Positions 17,375-26,688 of a stretch of 64,000 nucleotides of DNA are shown here, one piece after another. Source of the DNA: Mesorhizobium sp. 1M-11 (GTDB lineage Bacteria; Pseudomonadota; Alphaproteobacteria; Rhizobiales; Rhizobiaceae); the NCBI RefSeq assembly GCF_001303895.1, contig NZ_LJSD01000058.1, forward strand, positions 62,001 through 126,000, in the 5' to 3' direction. Under the pieces are notes generated by a model. That model did no database searches. It saw nothing but the letters and a program-made list of their open reading frames with translations, and was not told the DNA's origin. Both the position numbers and the translations under genes were made by a program. Numbering within the stretch: position 1 is the first letter of the stretch; every line of letters begins with the position of its first letter.

Positions 17375-19705
17375 ATGGCAGGCGACAAGGGCAAAACGGC
17401 ACGTTCGGATCTCGACGAGGCCGCGCTCTTTTTCCACAAGCATCCCATTCCCGGAAAGCTGGAAATCCAGGCCACCAAGCCGCTCGGCAACCAGCGCGAC
17501 CTGGCGCTCGCCTATTCACCAGGCGTCGCGGCTCCCTGCCTGGCCATCAAGGATGATCCCGCGACAGCCGCCGACTACACGGCGCGCGCCAATCTTGTCG
17601 CAGTGATCTCAAACGGTTCGGCCGTTCTCGGTCTCGGCAATATCGGTCCGCTCGCCTCCAAGCCGGTGATGGAAGGCAAGGCGGTCCTGTTCAAGAAATT
17701 TGCCGGCATCGACGTCTTCGATATCGAGATCGACGCGCCGGAGATCGACCGCATGGTCGAAACGGTGGCGGCACTCGAGCCGACTTTCGGCGGCATCAAT
17801 CTGGAGGACATCAAGGCGCCGGAGTGTTTCGAGGTCGAGGAACGGCTGAAGGCTCGCATGGGCATCCCGGTTTTCCATGACGACCAGCATGGCACGGCCA
17901 TCATCGTTGCCGCCGCCGTCCTCAACGGCCTGGAGCTCGCCGGCAAAAAGATCGAAGACGTCAAGATCGTCACCTCCGGTGCGGGGGCAGCGGCGCTCGC
18001 CTGCCTCAACCTGCTCGTTTCACTTGGTGCCAGCATCGAGAACGTCTGGGTCACCGACCGCTTCGGCGTTGCCTACAAAGGCCGCGTCGAGGAAATGGAC
18101 CGCTGGAAGGATCCTTACGTCAAGGACACCGAAGCACGCACTCTGGCCGATGTCATCGCGGGCGCCGACGTCTTCCTTGGTCTATCCGCCGCCGGCGTTT
18201 TGAAACCCGAATTGCTCAAGGGAATGGCCGAGAAGCCGTTGATCCTGGCGCTGGCCAACCCGACGCCGGAGATCATGCCGGAAGTTGCCCGCGCTGCCCG
18301 CCCCGACGCCATGATCTGCACTGGCCGTTCGGACTTCCCCAACCAGGTCAACAACGTCATCTGCTTCCCCTACATCTTCCGGGGCGCGCTGGATTGCGGC
18401 GCCAGCGCCATCAACGAAGAGATGAAAATGGCGGCAGTGCGCGCGATTGCAGCGCTTGCCCGCGAGGAGCCTTCGGATGTTGCAGCGCGCGCCTATTCCG
18501 GCGAAACGCCGATCTTCGGACCGGATTTCCTGATCCCTTCGCCTTTCGACCCGCGCCTCATCCTGCGCATCGCGCCGGCGGTGGCCAAGGCGGCCTGCGA
18601 CACCGGCGTGGCAACGCGTCCGATCTCCGACATGGCCGTGTATCTCGATAAGCTGAACCGCTTCGTCTTCCGCTCCGGCCTTGTGATGAAGCCGGTGTTC
18701 TCCACCGCCCGCGGTTCGAGTGCCAAGCGCGTCATCTATGCCGATGGTGAGGACGAGCGCGTGCTACGGGCCGCGCAGGTCGTGCTCGAGGAAGGTATCG
18801 CGGAACCGATCCTGATTGGTCGTCCGCATGTCATCGAGGTTCGTCTCAAACGCTATGGCCTGCGTATCAAACCGGGCGTCGACTTTGGTTTGATCAATCC
18901 GGAAGAAGACCCGCGCTATCGCCATTATGTCGATCTTCTGATCGAACTCGGCGGCCGCCGTGGCATCACGCCGGAGGCAGCCCGTACCATGGTGCGCACC
19001 GACAACACAGTGATTGCAGCCCTTGCCCTGAAGCGCGGCGACGCGGACGCACTCATCTGCGGCCTCGAAGGCCGGTTCGCACGTCATCTGCGCAACGTCA
19101 CGCTGATCATAGGGGCCCGCCCCGGCATCAGCGATCATGACCTTTCGACGCTCTCCATGCTGATCTCGCAGCGCGGCGTCCTGTTCCTCACCGATACCTA
19201 TGTCTCGATCGATCCAAGCGCTGAAGAGATCGCCGAAATGACGATCCTGGCTGCCGAGGAGATTCGCCGCTTTGGCATCGAGCCGAAGGCTGCCCTGCTC
19301 TCGCTGTCGGATTTCGGCTCGCGCGATGCACCGAGCGCGTTGAAGATGCGCAAGGCCGCCGAAATTCTGGCACGCGTAGCGCCGGAACTGGAGTGTGACG
19401 GCGAAATGCATGCGGACTCGGCTTTGTCCGAGCATCTGCGCCAGCGCGTGTATCCGCATTCGCGCCTGAAAGGCGAAGCCAATCTGTTGGTGTTCCCGAG
19501 CCTTGATGCCGCCAACATCACGCTGACAGCGCTTCGGACCATGCTGGACGCCCTGCATGTCGGCCCGATTCTGCTCGGCACCGACAAGCCGGCCCATATC
19601 CTGACCCCATCGGTGACTTCGCGCGGCGTCGTCAACATGACCGCACTGGCCGTCGTCGAAGCCTCGCACAAGGCGCAGGCGGCGCTCCACGCGCCGCGCG
19701 GTTGA
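17375..19705 (+). CDS. Malic enzyme with C-terminal phosphotransacetylase-like domain
   Basis: 776 residues. Residues 1-430 form the malic enzyme: NGSAVLGLGNIG, FHDDQHGTAI (metal and substrate site) and the nucleotide-binding GAGAAALACL. Residues about 440-770 are homologous to phosphotransacetylase, with no obvious complete acetyltransferase function known. It converts malate to pyruvate and CO2 with reduction of NAD(P), supplying acetyl-CoA precursors. Rhizobia carry two such chimeras, DME (NAD) and TME (NADP), of about 765-770 residues; cofactor specificity cannot be decided by eye. AGGAGGCGGGAA precedes the start. It is a single gene. Confidence 0.93.
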   Translation: MAGDKGKTARSDLDEAALFFHKHPIPGKLEIQATKPLGNQRDLALAYSPGVAAPCLAIKDDPATAADYTARANLVAVISNGSAVLGLGNIGPLASKPVMEGKAVLFKKFAGIDVFDIEIDAPEIDRMVETVAALEPTFGGINLEDIKAPECFEVEERLKARMGIPVFHDDQHGTAIIVAAAVLNGLELAGKKIEDVKIVTSGAGAAALACLNLLVSLGASIENVWVTDRFGVAYKGRVEEMDRWKDPYVKDTEARTLADVIAGADVFLGLSAAGVLKPELLKGMAEKPLILALANPTPEIMPEVARAARPDAMICTGRSDFPNQVNNVICFPYIFRGALDCGASAINEEMKMAAVRAIAALAREEPSDVAARAYSGETPIFGPDFLIPSPFDPRLILRIAPAVAKAACDTGVATRPISDMAVYLDKLNRFVFRSGLVMKPVFSTARGSSAKRVIYADGEDERVLRAAQVVLEEGIAEPILIGRPHVIEVRLKRYGLRIKPGVDFGLINPEEDPRYRHYVDLLIELGGRRGITPEAARTMVRTDNTVIAALALKRGDADALICGLEGRFARHLRNVTLIIGARPGISDHDLSTLSMLISQRGVLFLTDTYVSIDPSAEEIAEMTILAAEEIRRFGIEPKAALLSLSDFGSRDAPSALKMRKAAEILARVAPELECDGEMHADSALSEHLRQRVYPHSRLKGEANLLVFPSLDAANITLTALRTMLDALHVGPILLGTDKPAHILTPSVTSRGVVNMTALAVVEASHKAQAALHAPRG

Positions 19706-19772
19706 CGAGTTCAAGAGAAGCTTAACCGGCCCGACCTATCTTCATTGCCCGATACAGGCAGGCAATGGGGCG

Positions 19773-20885
19773 ATGACCGGGGCAGATCGAAGGCAGGCGC
19801 TTGCGTGGACGCTGCTTTGCGTCATCGCGCTGGTCTTTTGTTCCACGAAACAAACAGAGGCCGCCTCACGCATCTGCCGTCAGTTGCGAGCGGAACTTGC
19901 TTCGTTGCAGAAAGGCGGCGGTGCTGGCCAACAGCGCCGCTATGAGGGTGCCATTGCTCGTCAAAATAACGAATTGGCCAAGGCGCGCGCTCAGGCGCGC
20001 GACGCTGGCTGTGGTTTTTCGTTGTTCGGCGGCAGCATCAGCCAGTGTGCGGCGCTCAATGCCGCCATCGACAGGATGAACACCAATCTCGACAAGCTTC
20101 AGCGCAAACGCGCGCAAATTGGAAAAGGTTACCCGCGACGCGATCGCGGTCGCGTGCTGGCGGCGCTTGAAACCAACGAGTGCGATGGCAAGCCGACCAC
20201 CGAAACGCGCGTTCAGGCGGCGAGCGGAGGGCAAGGCAGCGAAATGGGAGCCGCGTCGGAAGATGCGGCACTTGGTGCAACCTTCGTCCCTTCGCCGTCC
20301 GGTGAATTCCGCACGATGTGCGTGCGCACCTGTGATGGTTATTTCTTCCCGATGTCAAATCGTGCCACTGTCAGCGACTTTCAGCGCGACCAGAGCCGCT
20401 GCGAGGCAGGCTGCCCCGGAACAGAAATGCAGGTCTTCTATTCACGTGGCGTGGCCGGAGATCCCGCAACCATGACCTCATCGAGCACCGGACGTCCCTA
20501 TTCGGACCTTCCGGCAGCTTTTCTGTACAAACGCCCCGACCAGCCGTTGCCGCAAGGCTGCGGCTGCAATGCCGCACAGAACTTCAGGATCATCGCCGGC
20601 AACCCGCCGGCAGCCCAGCCTGAAGCCAGTGCCGGTTCCGGCGCTCCTTTCCTGCCGACCCCGACAGACAAGCCTGACCCGGCCGAAGACCCCGAGACGC
20701 AGGCCAATGCATCGGGACATCTCGACATCGCGGCCATCCGCCAGCTGTTGAAGAAACCCGATGCCTCGCCGGCCTCGGCCTTGCCGCCGGAACAACGCAA
20801 AGTCAGGGTCGTCGGGCCAACGTTCCTTCCCGACCCAGAAGCGGCAATAGATCTGCAAGCTCCGGCCCAGAAGCAAGCCCGGTAA
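19773..20885 (+). CDS. DUF2865 domain protein, exported
   Basis: 370 residues. A signal sequence (about 8-33, ending TEAAS) sends it to the periplasm. A helical segment (about 34-120) is followed by a cysteine-rich conserved block (MCVRTCDGYFFPMS, CEAGCPG, LPQGCGC) that defines DUF2865, a domain largely restricted to Hyphomicrobiales and of unknown function. The C-terminal third is Pro/Ala-rich and ends in a conserved-looking RVVGPTFLPDP segment. That segment overlaps the 3' end of the convergent gltX by 83 bases. The start rests on the signal peptide; only GGGG lies before the ATG. Confidence 0.85.
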   Translation: MTGADRRQALAWTLLCVIALVFCSTKQTEAASRICRQLRAELASLQKGGGAGQQRRYEGAIARQNNELAKARAQARDAGCGFSLFGGSISQCAALNAAIDRMNTNLDKLQRKRAQIGKGYPRRDRGRVLAALETNECDGKPTTETRVQAASGGQGSEMGAASEDAALGATFVPSPSGEFRTMCVRTCDGYFFPMSNRATVSDFQRDQSRCEAGCPGTEMQVFYSRGVAGDPATMTSSSTGRPYSDLPAAFLYKRPDQPLPQGCGCNAAQNFRIIAGNPPAAQPEASAGSGAPFLPTPTDKPDPAEDPETQANASGHLDIAAIRQLLKKPDASPASALPPEQRKVRVVGPTFLPDPEAAIDLQAPAQKQAR

Positions 20886-22176
20886 GCGCAAGCCTCAATG
20901 GCAGAAACAAAGCCTTGCCCTTGCGGCCAGAGGCTTCTTTCACCTTGTTCGTCCATTCCTTCCACACCGTTGCCGTCCAGGGCTCTTCCGGCAGAAGATC
21001 AAACGCATCGCGCAGAAACTGGCGCTCTTCCGGCTCGAATTCAGGTTTGTCGAGCGGCCCGTCATGAACGATGCGCCACCAGGAGACCGCATCGCTCAAA
21101 CGATCCAGATTGCCGCGCACGACGTTCCAGAACTGTTCAGCCTTGTCGCCGGACACGCCAAGCACGGCGAGGCGATCGCGCGCATCGGCGAAGGAAAGCG
21201 TATGCATCAGGCCACGATTGAGCACCACCAGCTCTTCCGGATCAAATTTGGACGCGGATTTGGATGTCGTCGCGGGGTCGAAATGCGCGGCAAGTTCACT
21301 CATGTTCGTCATCGGCTGGACGTTTTCCGACGTGCCGATCAGGACCGCGAGTGAGGCGACCGCCATCGGCTCGATGCCATCCGACCGCAGCCCTTCGATC
21401 GACAGCGAGCCGGTTCGCTTGGAAAGCCCCTCACCTGTCGTGGTGGTCAGAAGATTGTGGTGCCCAAAGATCGGGACATCAGCGCCGAGCGCCTTGAACA
21501 GGGCAATCTGCACGCCGGTGTTGGTGACGTGGTCGTCGCCGCGGATGACATGGCTGATGCCCATCTCGACATCATCGACCACCGAAGGCAGCGTGTAGAG
21601 GTATGTGCCATCCTCGCGCACCAGAACCGGGTCCGACACGGAAGCCAGATCGACGGTCTCTTCGCCGCGCACAAGGTCGTTCCAATGAATATCGGTGCGC
21701 TCCGGCTCCTGTGGATCACTCTTGAAGTTGGGCAGCAGGAAACGCCAGTGCGGACGACGGCCATCAGCCTCGAGGTCAGCGAGCTGCTTGGCGGTCAATG
21801 TCAGGGCTTCCCGTCCATAGACGGGCGGCAAGCCACGCGTGCGACGGATCTTGCGCCGCAGATCCAGTTCCTCGGGCGTTTCATAGCAGGGATAGAGCAC
21901 CCCAGCCTGCTTCAGGCGCTCGACGGCCGCATCATAGATATGCACGCGGCGCGACTGATAGTCTGTGGCGTCCGGGAAGATACCCAGCCAATGCAGGTCA
22001 TAAAGGATGGAATCGGCATATTCCTGCTTCGAGCGCAGCGTATCGGTATCGTCGAAACGCTGGATGAAGCGGCCTTTGTGTTTTTGCGCGAACAGCCAGT
22101 TGAAAAGCGCGGTGCGCGCGTTGCCGATATGAATGCGGCCGGTGGGCGACGGAGCAAAACGGACGGTAACTGTCAT
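20803..22176 (-). CDS. gltX: Glutamate-tRNA ligase
   Basis: 457-residue class I aminoacyl-tRNA synthetase that charges tRNA-Glu. The HIGH-type motif is IHIGNARTA and the KMSKS-type motif is GLSKRTG; the FDDTD and GDDHV segments complete the catalytic core. The zinc-binding cysteine cluster of E. coli GltX is reduced to one Cys (YPCYE), as in several other alphaproteobacterial forms. Rhizobia usually have two gltX genes and no glutaminyl-tRNA synthetase, so one copy serves tRNA-Gln through amidation; which copy this is cannot be told. The start at 22176 gives the conserved VTVRFAPSPTG N-terminus. Confidence 0.95.
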   Translation of the reverse strand: MTVTVRFAPSPTGRIHIGNARTALFNWLFAQKHKGRFIQRFDDTDTLRSKQEYADSILYDLHWLGIFPDATDYQSRRVHIYDAAVERLKQAGVLYPCYETPEELDLRRKIRRTRGLPPVYGREALTLTAKQLADLEADGRRPHWRFLLPNFKSDPQEPERTDIHWNDLVRGEETVDLASVSDPVLVREDGTYLYTLPSVVDDVEMGISHVIRGDDHVTNTGVQIALFKALGADVPIFGHHNLLTTTTGEGLSKRTGSLSIEGLRSDGIEPMAVASLAVLIGTSENVQPMTNMSELAAHFDPATTSKSASKFDPEELVVLNRGLMHTLSFADARDRLAVLGVSGDKAEQFWNVVRGNLDRLSDAVSWWRIVHDGPLDKPEFEPEERQFLRDAFDLLPEEPWTATVWKEWTNKVKEASGRKGKALFLPLRLALTGLASGPELADLLPLLGREGTLARRP

Positions 22177-22269
22177 GAAGGGGGCGTAGCGGATGCGTTG
22201 GACCTTGGCAAGGATCGCCTTAAGACCTCGATCGGCCGGAAATAGGGCAACGCAATTCAGATAAAAGAT

Positions 22270-22299
22270 AACGGACCGCATCGTTCGATGCGATCCGTT
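22270..22299 (-). terminator. Hairpin between ABC exporter gene and gltX
   Basis: A 14-bp stem with one mismatch (arms 22270-22283 and 22286-22299). Read on the minus strand it is followed by a T-rich ATCTTTTATC, so it may end transcription of the exporter gene before gltX. The T tract is imperfect. Confidence 0.6.
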
Positions 22300-22321
22300 C
22301 CATATCTTAAGCCTGCAGGTC

Positions 22322-24124
22322 TCAGACGAGACCCTTGGTCAATTCCAGCGCCTGCCGCTCGAACAGCCGGCGATAGATACCGCCGCTCAGGCGGATCAGA
22401 TCTTCGTGCGAGCCTTCCTCGACGATCTTGCCGCGGTCGAAGACCAACAGGCGGTCGAGCGCCCTGACCGTAGACAGACGGTGAGCGATGACAAGCGTGG
22501 TGCGGCCGACCATCAGCCTTTCCATCGCCTGCTGGATCAGCACCTCCGATTCCGAATCGAGGCTCGAAGTCGCCTCGTCCAGGATCAGGATCGGCGCATC
22601 CGCAAGGAAAGCGCGAGCGATCGCCACGCGCTGGCGTTCGCCGCCCGAAAGCTTGACGCCACGCTCGCCTACCAGCGTGCCATAGCCCTTGGGCAGCCTG
22701 GTGATGAAGTCGTGCGCACTGGCAAGGCGCGCAGCTTCCTCGACCTCGGCCTGGGTGGCGTCCGGCCTCGCATAGGCGATGTTCTCGGCAAGCGAACGGT
22801 GAAACAGGATCGGCTCCTGCTGAACGATGGCGATCTGCTGGCGCAGCGACGATTGCGTGACCTGCGAGATATCCTGGCCATCGATGAGGATGCGCCCGCC
22901 GCTGATATCGTAAAGCCTCTGGATCAACTTGACGAAGGTCGTCTTGCCCGATCCCGAGTGACCGACGAGGCCAACCCGTTCACCCGGCTCGATCGCCACC
23001 GAGAAGTCACGGTAGAGCGGTTCGCGATGGTTGCCATAGTGGAAGGTGACGTGATCGAACACGATACCGCCATCGGTGATGTGGGACAGTTCGGCTCCCG
23101 GCACATCCTCGATGCCGAGCGGTTGCGCCTGAAAATCGACCAGCTCCTCCATGTCGTTGATCGAGCGCTGGAGATTGCGGATGTGCATGCCGATATCACG
23201 CAGATAGCCCTGCAGCACAAAAAAGGACGTCAGTACGAATGCGACATCACCTGCCGAGGCTTGGCCGCGCAACCACAACAACAGCACGACACCGATAACC
23301 GCTGTGCGCAAGATCAGCAGCATCACGCCCTGCGTGGTGCCGTTGACCGTGCCGCGGTTCCAGGTGCGACCCGTGCGGTGATGCCATTTGGTGACGACCT
23401 CGCTCAGTCGCTGCTCTTCCCGCGCCTCCGCGCCGAAACCCTTCACCACGGCATTGCAGCTCACGGCATCCGCAAGAGCACCGCCAAGCCGCGTGTCCCA
23501 GGAGTTGGCAAGCCTCGCAGCCGGCGCAACATAGGCGAGCGACAGGATCGCCGTGACGGCAATGAAAACGAACGAGCCGATCGCCACGACGAGGCCCATC
23601 ATCGGCCAATACCAGCCGAGCAGCACGGTTGAGCCCACCAGCATGACCACTGACGGGAACAGCGCGATAAGGATCGTGTCGTTCAAAAGGTCGAGCGCCC
23701 ACATGCCGCGCGTGACCTTGCGCACGGTCGAGCCGGCAAAAGAATTGGCATGCCAGTCGGTCGAGAAGCGCTGGACGCGATGGAATGCATCGGCACAGAT
23801 ATCCGACATCATCTTCAGCGTCAGTTCCACGATGGCGTAGAAGCCAAAGTTACGGAAAAGGACCGACGACAATGCCAATCCAACCAGTGCCACGAATGCG
23901 GCAATGGCGGCGTTCCACGCCTCATCACTCGATGCAGCACCCGAAGCAACGGCATCGACGAGACGGCCGGAATAGAGCGGCGTCAGAACGTCGGCCAGCG
24001 TCGAAAGCAAAATCATCAACATGATGAACAGCACCCTGAGTGGCTGGCGCCGCCAGTGGATCAGAGTGAAGCCAAGAACGCTGCCGAATGCGCCAGCGCG
24101 CAAATCGATCTTCAAACGAGTCAT
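22322..24124 (-). CDS. ABC transporter, fused permease-ATPase (type IV exporter)
   Basis: 600-residue half-transporter exporter. Six membrane helices occupy about 1-310. The ATPase domain begins near 350, with Walker A GHSGSGKTT, Q-loop VQQEP, signature LSGGERQRV, Walker B ILILDEATSSLD and H-loop IAHRLS, all intact. It presumably homodimerises in the inner membrane to export a lipid, drug or peptide; nothing around it fixes the substrate. The ATG at 24124 is preferred over an in-frame GTG at 24139. A 7-bp hairpin (24133-24150) lies directly upstream. Confidence 0.9.
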   Translation of the reverse strand: MTRLKIDLRAGAFGSVLGFTLIHWRRQPLRVLFIMLMILLSTLADVLTPLYSGRLVDAVASGAASSDEAWNAAIAAFVALVGLALSSVLFRNFGFYAIVELTLKMMSDICADAFHRVQRFSTDWHANSFAGSTVRKVTRGMWALDLLNDTILIALFPSVVMLVGSTVLLGWYWPMMGLVVAIGSFVFIAVTAILSLAYVAPAARLANSWDTRLGGALADAVSCNAVVKGFGAEAREEQRLSEVVTKWHHRTGRTWNRGTVNGTTQGVMLLILRTAVIGVVLLLWLRGQASAGDVAFVLTSFFVLQGYLRDIGMHIRNLQRSINDMEELVDFQAQPLGIEDVPGAELSHITDGGIVFDHVTFHYGNHREPLYRDFSVAIEPGERVGLVGHSGSGKTTFVKLIQRLYDISGGRILIDGQDISQVTQSSLRQQIAIVQQEPILFHRSLAENIAYARPDATQAEVEEAARLASAHDFITRLPKGYGTLVGERGVKLSGGERQRVAIARAFLADAPILILDEATSSLDSESEVLIQQAMERLMVGRTTLVIAHRLSTVRALDRLLVFDRGKIVEEGSHEDLIRLSGGIYRRLFERQALELTKGLV

Positions 24125-24491
24125 GATGTTTGCAGGCACAATCGTGCCTGATCCCGAAAAAGCGTAAAGAAAACACCGCGGTGGAGAGCTAAAGCCGCCC
24201 TGGATGCGGATGCGAAAATGGATCTGACCGGCCTGTACAGGCGGTGGTCGAGGTATTCCGAGGCCTATTCTGCGATGACATGTTCCAGCGGGAACAGCAT
24301 CGAAGACCTAAGCTTCGTTACCTCGTATAGAGTTTTCAAATGCCATCATTCGTATCCTCCCGGTCAGGGAATCGCGGATGCAGACCTTATAGGAGAGGCA
24401 TTTTGCCGCGCCAACCCCGCCTCTGTCACAAAAGTGCCTTGGCATAACCGGTGAGGCTATGCTGCAACACTCGGGGCGCGGGCGACAGTGT
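24125..24491. other. Gene-free stretch between exporter and GNAT genes
   Basis: 367 bases. It holds the probable promoter of the minus-strand exporter, a hairpin CAGGCAC-AATC-GTGCCTG at 24133-24150 and a perfect 12-bp palindrome GCCTGTACAGGC at 24231-24242. The 78-codon open frame at 24218-24454 has no recognisable features and no ribosome binding site. I see no gene. Confidence 0.5.
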
Positions 24492-24899
24492 TCATCTGCC
24501 GCGTCTGAGGAGCATCGCCTTGCCGTCTTCGGAAACCTCAAAGCCGAAACCGGCGTAGAGCGAATGCGCATCGGCGGTGCGCAGGCTCCAGCCTCCCACC
24601 GTGGCGAGATCTGGATGATCGAGCAGCGCGCGGATCAGTTTCTTGCCAATACCGGCGCCGCGACGATCCGGCCAGACGATGACATCGCACAGATAAGCAA
24701 AACAGGCATAGTCGGTGACCACGCGGGCAAATCCCACCTGCTCGCCATCCATGAAAGCCGCGACACAGAGCGAATTGCCAAAGGCCCGGCGGTGGATGTC
24801 ATCGCTGCGTTGCGCACCCCAGTAACTCGCCTTGATGACCTCGGATGTCGCGACGAAATCGATGCGACCAGGGTCGAAGGAAATCTCGACGTCGGCCAC
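24492..24899 (-). CDS. GNAT-family N-acetyltransferase
   Basis: 135 residues with the GNAT fold. The acetyl-CoA pyrophosphate-binding motif A reads VWPDRRGAGIGKKLI (R-x-x-G-x-G). The C-terminal LYAGFGFE is the usual closing strand. The substrate is unknown: the family acetylates small amines, antibiotics or protein termini. The gene starts 2 bases after the nadE stop on the same strand, so they are cotranscribed; this may reflect convenience more than a metabolic link. Confidence 0.9.
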   Translation of the reverse strand: MADVEISFDPGRIDFVATSEVIKASYWGAQRSDDIHRRAFGNSLCVAAFMDGEQVGFARVVTDYACFAYLCDVIVWPDRRGAGIGKKLIRALLDHPDLATVGGWSLRTADAHSLYAGFGFEVSEDGKAMLLRRGR

Positions 24900-24901
24900 G
24901 T

Positions 24902-26581
24902 TCAGGCCCGATCACGAAAGCGATTGGTAATGGGGTACCGGCGATCGCGGCCGAAATTCTTCTTGGTGATCTTCACGCCTGGCGCGGCCTGCCGGCGCTT
25001 GTATTCGGCGATGTAGAGAAGATGTTCGATGCGCTCGACGATAGCGCGATCATGGCCACGCTTGGCGATGTCGTCGACGCCCATCTCGTTTTCGACGAGA
25101 CACTCCAGAATGTCGTCGAGAACCGGATAAGGCGGGAGCGAATCCTGGTCGGTCTGGTTTGGACGCAATTCCGCAGAGGGTGCCTTGTCGATGATGTTCC
25201 TCGGGATGACCTCACCCGAAGGTCCTAGCGCACTCGGAGGCACATGCGCGTTGCGCCAGCGCGAGAGCGCGTAGACCTGCATCTTGTAGAGATCCTTGAT
25301 CGGATTGAAGCCACCATTCATATCGCCATAGAGCGTGGCGTAGCCGACCGACATTTCCGACTTGTTGCCGGTGGTGACGACCATAGAGCCAAACTTGTTG
25401 GAGATTGCCATCAGGATCGTGCCGCGAGCGCGGCTCTGCAGGTTCTCTTCGGTGATACCTTCCTTGGTGCCCTCGAAGAGTTGCGTCAGCGCATGCGAAA
25501 AGCCATCGACCGGTTCGAAGATCGGCACGATGTCGTAGCGACAGCCAAGAGCGCGGGCGCAGTCTTCTGCATCCTTGAGGGAATCCTTGGAAGTGTAGCG
25601 GTAAGGCATCATGACCGCGCGCAGCCGTTCCTCGCCCAACGCATCAACGGCAAGTGCCGCGCAGATCGCGGAATCGATACCGCCGGAAAGGCCAAGAACG
25701 ACGTTCTTGAAGCCGTTCTTGTTGACATAGTCGCGCAGGCCCAACATGCAGGCGCGGTAGTCAGCCTCCTCCCGCTCGGGGATTTTCGACATCGGCCCTT
25801 CGGTGCACAGCCAGCCGTCGGCATTGCGCTTCCACTCGGTGACGGCGAGCGTCTCTTCAAACTGGCTCATCTGGAAAGCCAGCGACTTGTCGGCATTGAT
25901 GGCAAAAGAGGCACCGTCGAACACCAGTTCGTCCTGCCCGCCGAGTTGATTGGCGTAGATCATCGGCAGTCCGGTTTCGATGACCTGCTTGATCACCACC
26001 TGGTGGCGTACATCCATCTTGGCCCGGTAATAGGGTGAGCCGTTGGGCACCAACAGGATTTCGGCGCCACTTTCGGCCAGTGTTTCGCATACGCCGAGTT
26101 CGCCCCAGATGTCCTCGCAGATCGGAACGCCGACCCTGACGCCCCTGAAATTCACCGGTCCGGCGATCTCAGGCCCAGCCTGGAAGACACGCTTCTCGTC
26201 AAACTCCCCATAATTCGGCAAATCGATCTTGTAGCGTTCGCCCAGGACCTTGCCGCCATCCGCGAAGAGGATGGAGTTGTGGGTGCCGCTCTTGCGCTTC
26301 AGCGGCGTGCCGATGATGACAGCCGGACCGCCGTCCGTCGTATCCCTGACCAATTCGTTGGCCGCGCGTTCGCAGGCTTCCAGAAAGGCCGGCTTCAGCA
26401 CCAGATCCTCCGGAGGATATCCGGAGATGAAGAGTTCCGTGAATAAGACGAGGTCGGCGCCCTGACGGGCAGCATCGGCCCTCGCCTCGCGCGCCTTGGC
26501 GAGATTGCCGGCGATGTCGCCGACAGTCGGGTTCAACTGGGCGATGGCAATGCGAAGCGTGTCGGGAGCGGTCTTGGTCAT
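24902..26581 (-). CDS. nadE: Glutamine-dependent NAD+ synthetase
   Basis: 559 residues in two domains. The N-terminal glutaminase (nitrilase fold, 1-260) has its Glu in TELFISGYPPEDL, Lys in GERYKIDLPN and Cys in VPICEDIWGE. The C-terminal synthetase (about 285-559) has the P-loop LGLSGGIDSA and the downstream DLYKMQVYALSRW region. It amidates nicotinic acid adenine dinucleotide to NAD+ using glutamine, the last step of NAD synthesis. The length matches the bacterial glutamine-dependent class. The GNAT gene follows immediately on the same strand. Confidence 0.96.
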   Translation of the reverse strand: MTKTAPDTLRIAIAQLNPTVGDIAGNLAKAREARADAARQGADLVLFTELFISGYPPEDLVLKPAFLEACERAANELVRDTTDGGPAVIIGTPLKRKSGTHNSILFADGGKVLGERYKIDLPNYGEFDEKRVFQAGPEIAGPVNFRGVRVGVPICEDIWGELGVCETLAESGAEILLVPNGSPYYRAKMDVRHQVVIKQVIETGLPMIYANQLGGQDELVFDGASFAINADKSLAFQMSQFEETLAVTEWKRNADGWLCTEGPMSKIPEREEADYRACMLGLRDYVNKNGFKNVVLGLSGGIDSAICAALAVDALGEERLRAVMMPYRYTSKDSLKDAEDCARALGCRYDIVPIFEPVDGFSHALTQLFEGTKEGITEENLQSRARGTILMAISNKFGSMVVTTGNKSEMSVGYATLYGDMNGGFNPIKDLYKMQVYALSRWRNAHVPPSALGPSGEVIPRNIIDKAPSAELRPNQTDQDSLPPYPVLDDILECLVENEMGVDDIAKRGHDRAIVERIEHLLYIAEYKRRQAAPGVKITKKNFGRDRRYPITNRFRDRA

Positions 26582-26688
26582 GACAAGGGTTTAGCGTGGC
26601 AACCTTGCGCCTGCAACGGACAAGACCGGAGACTGCTTATGCCAATGCTCAATATGAGCATAATACCCCCGTGCTCTTGGCTTCGATA

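Noticed and set aside
24218..24454. 78-codon open frame between exporter and GNAT genes
   Set aside because: No ribosome binding site, no family features, and composition unlike neighbouring genes.
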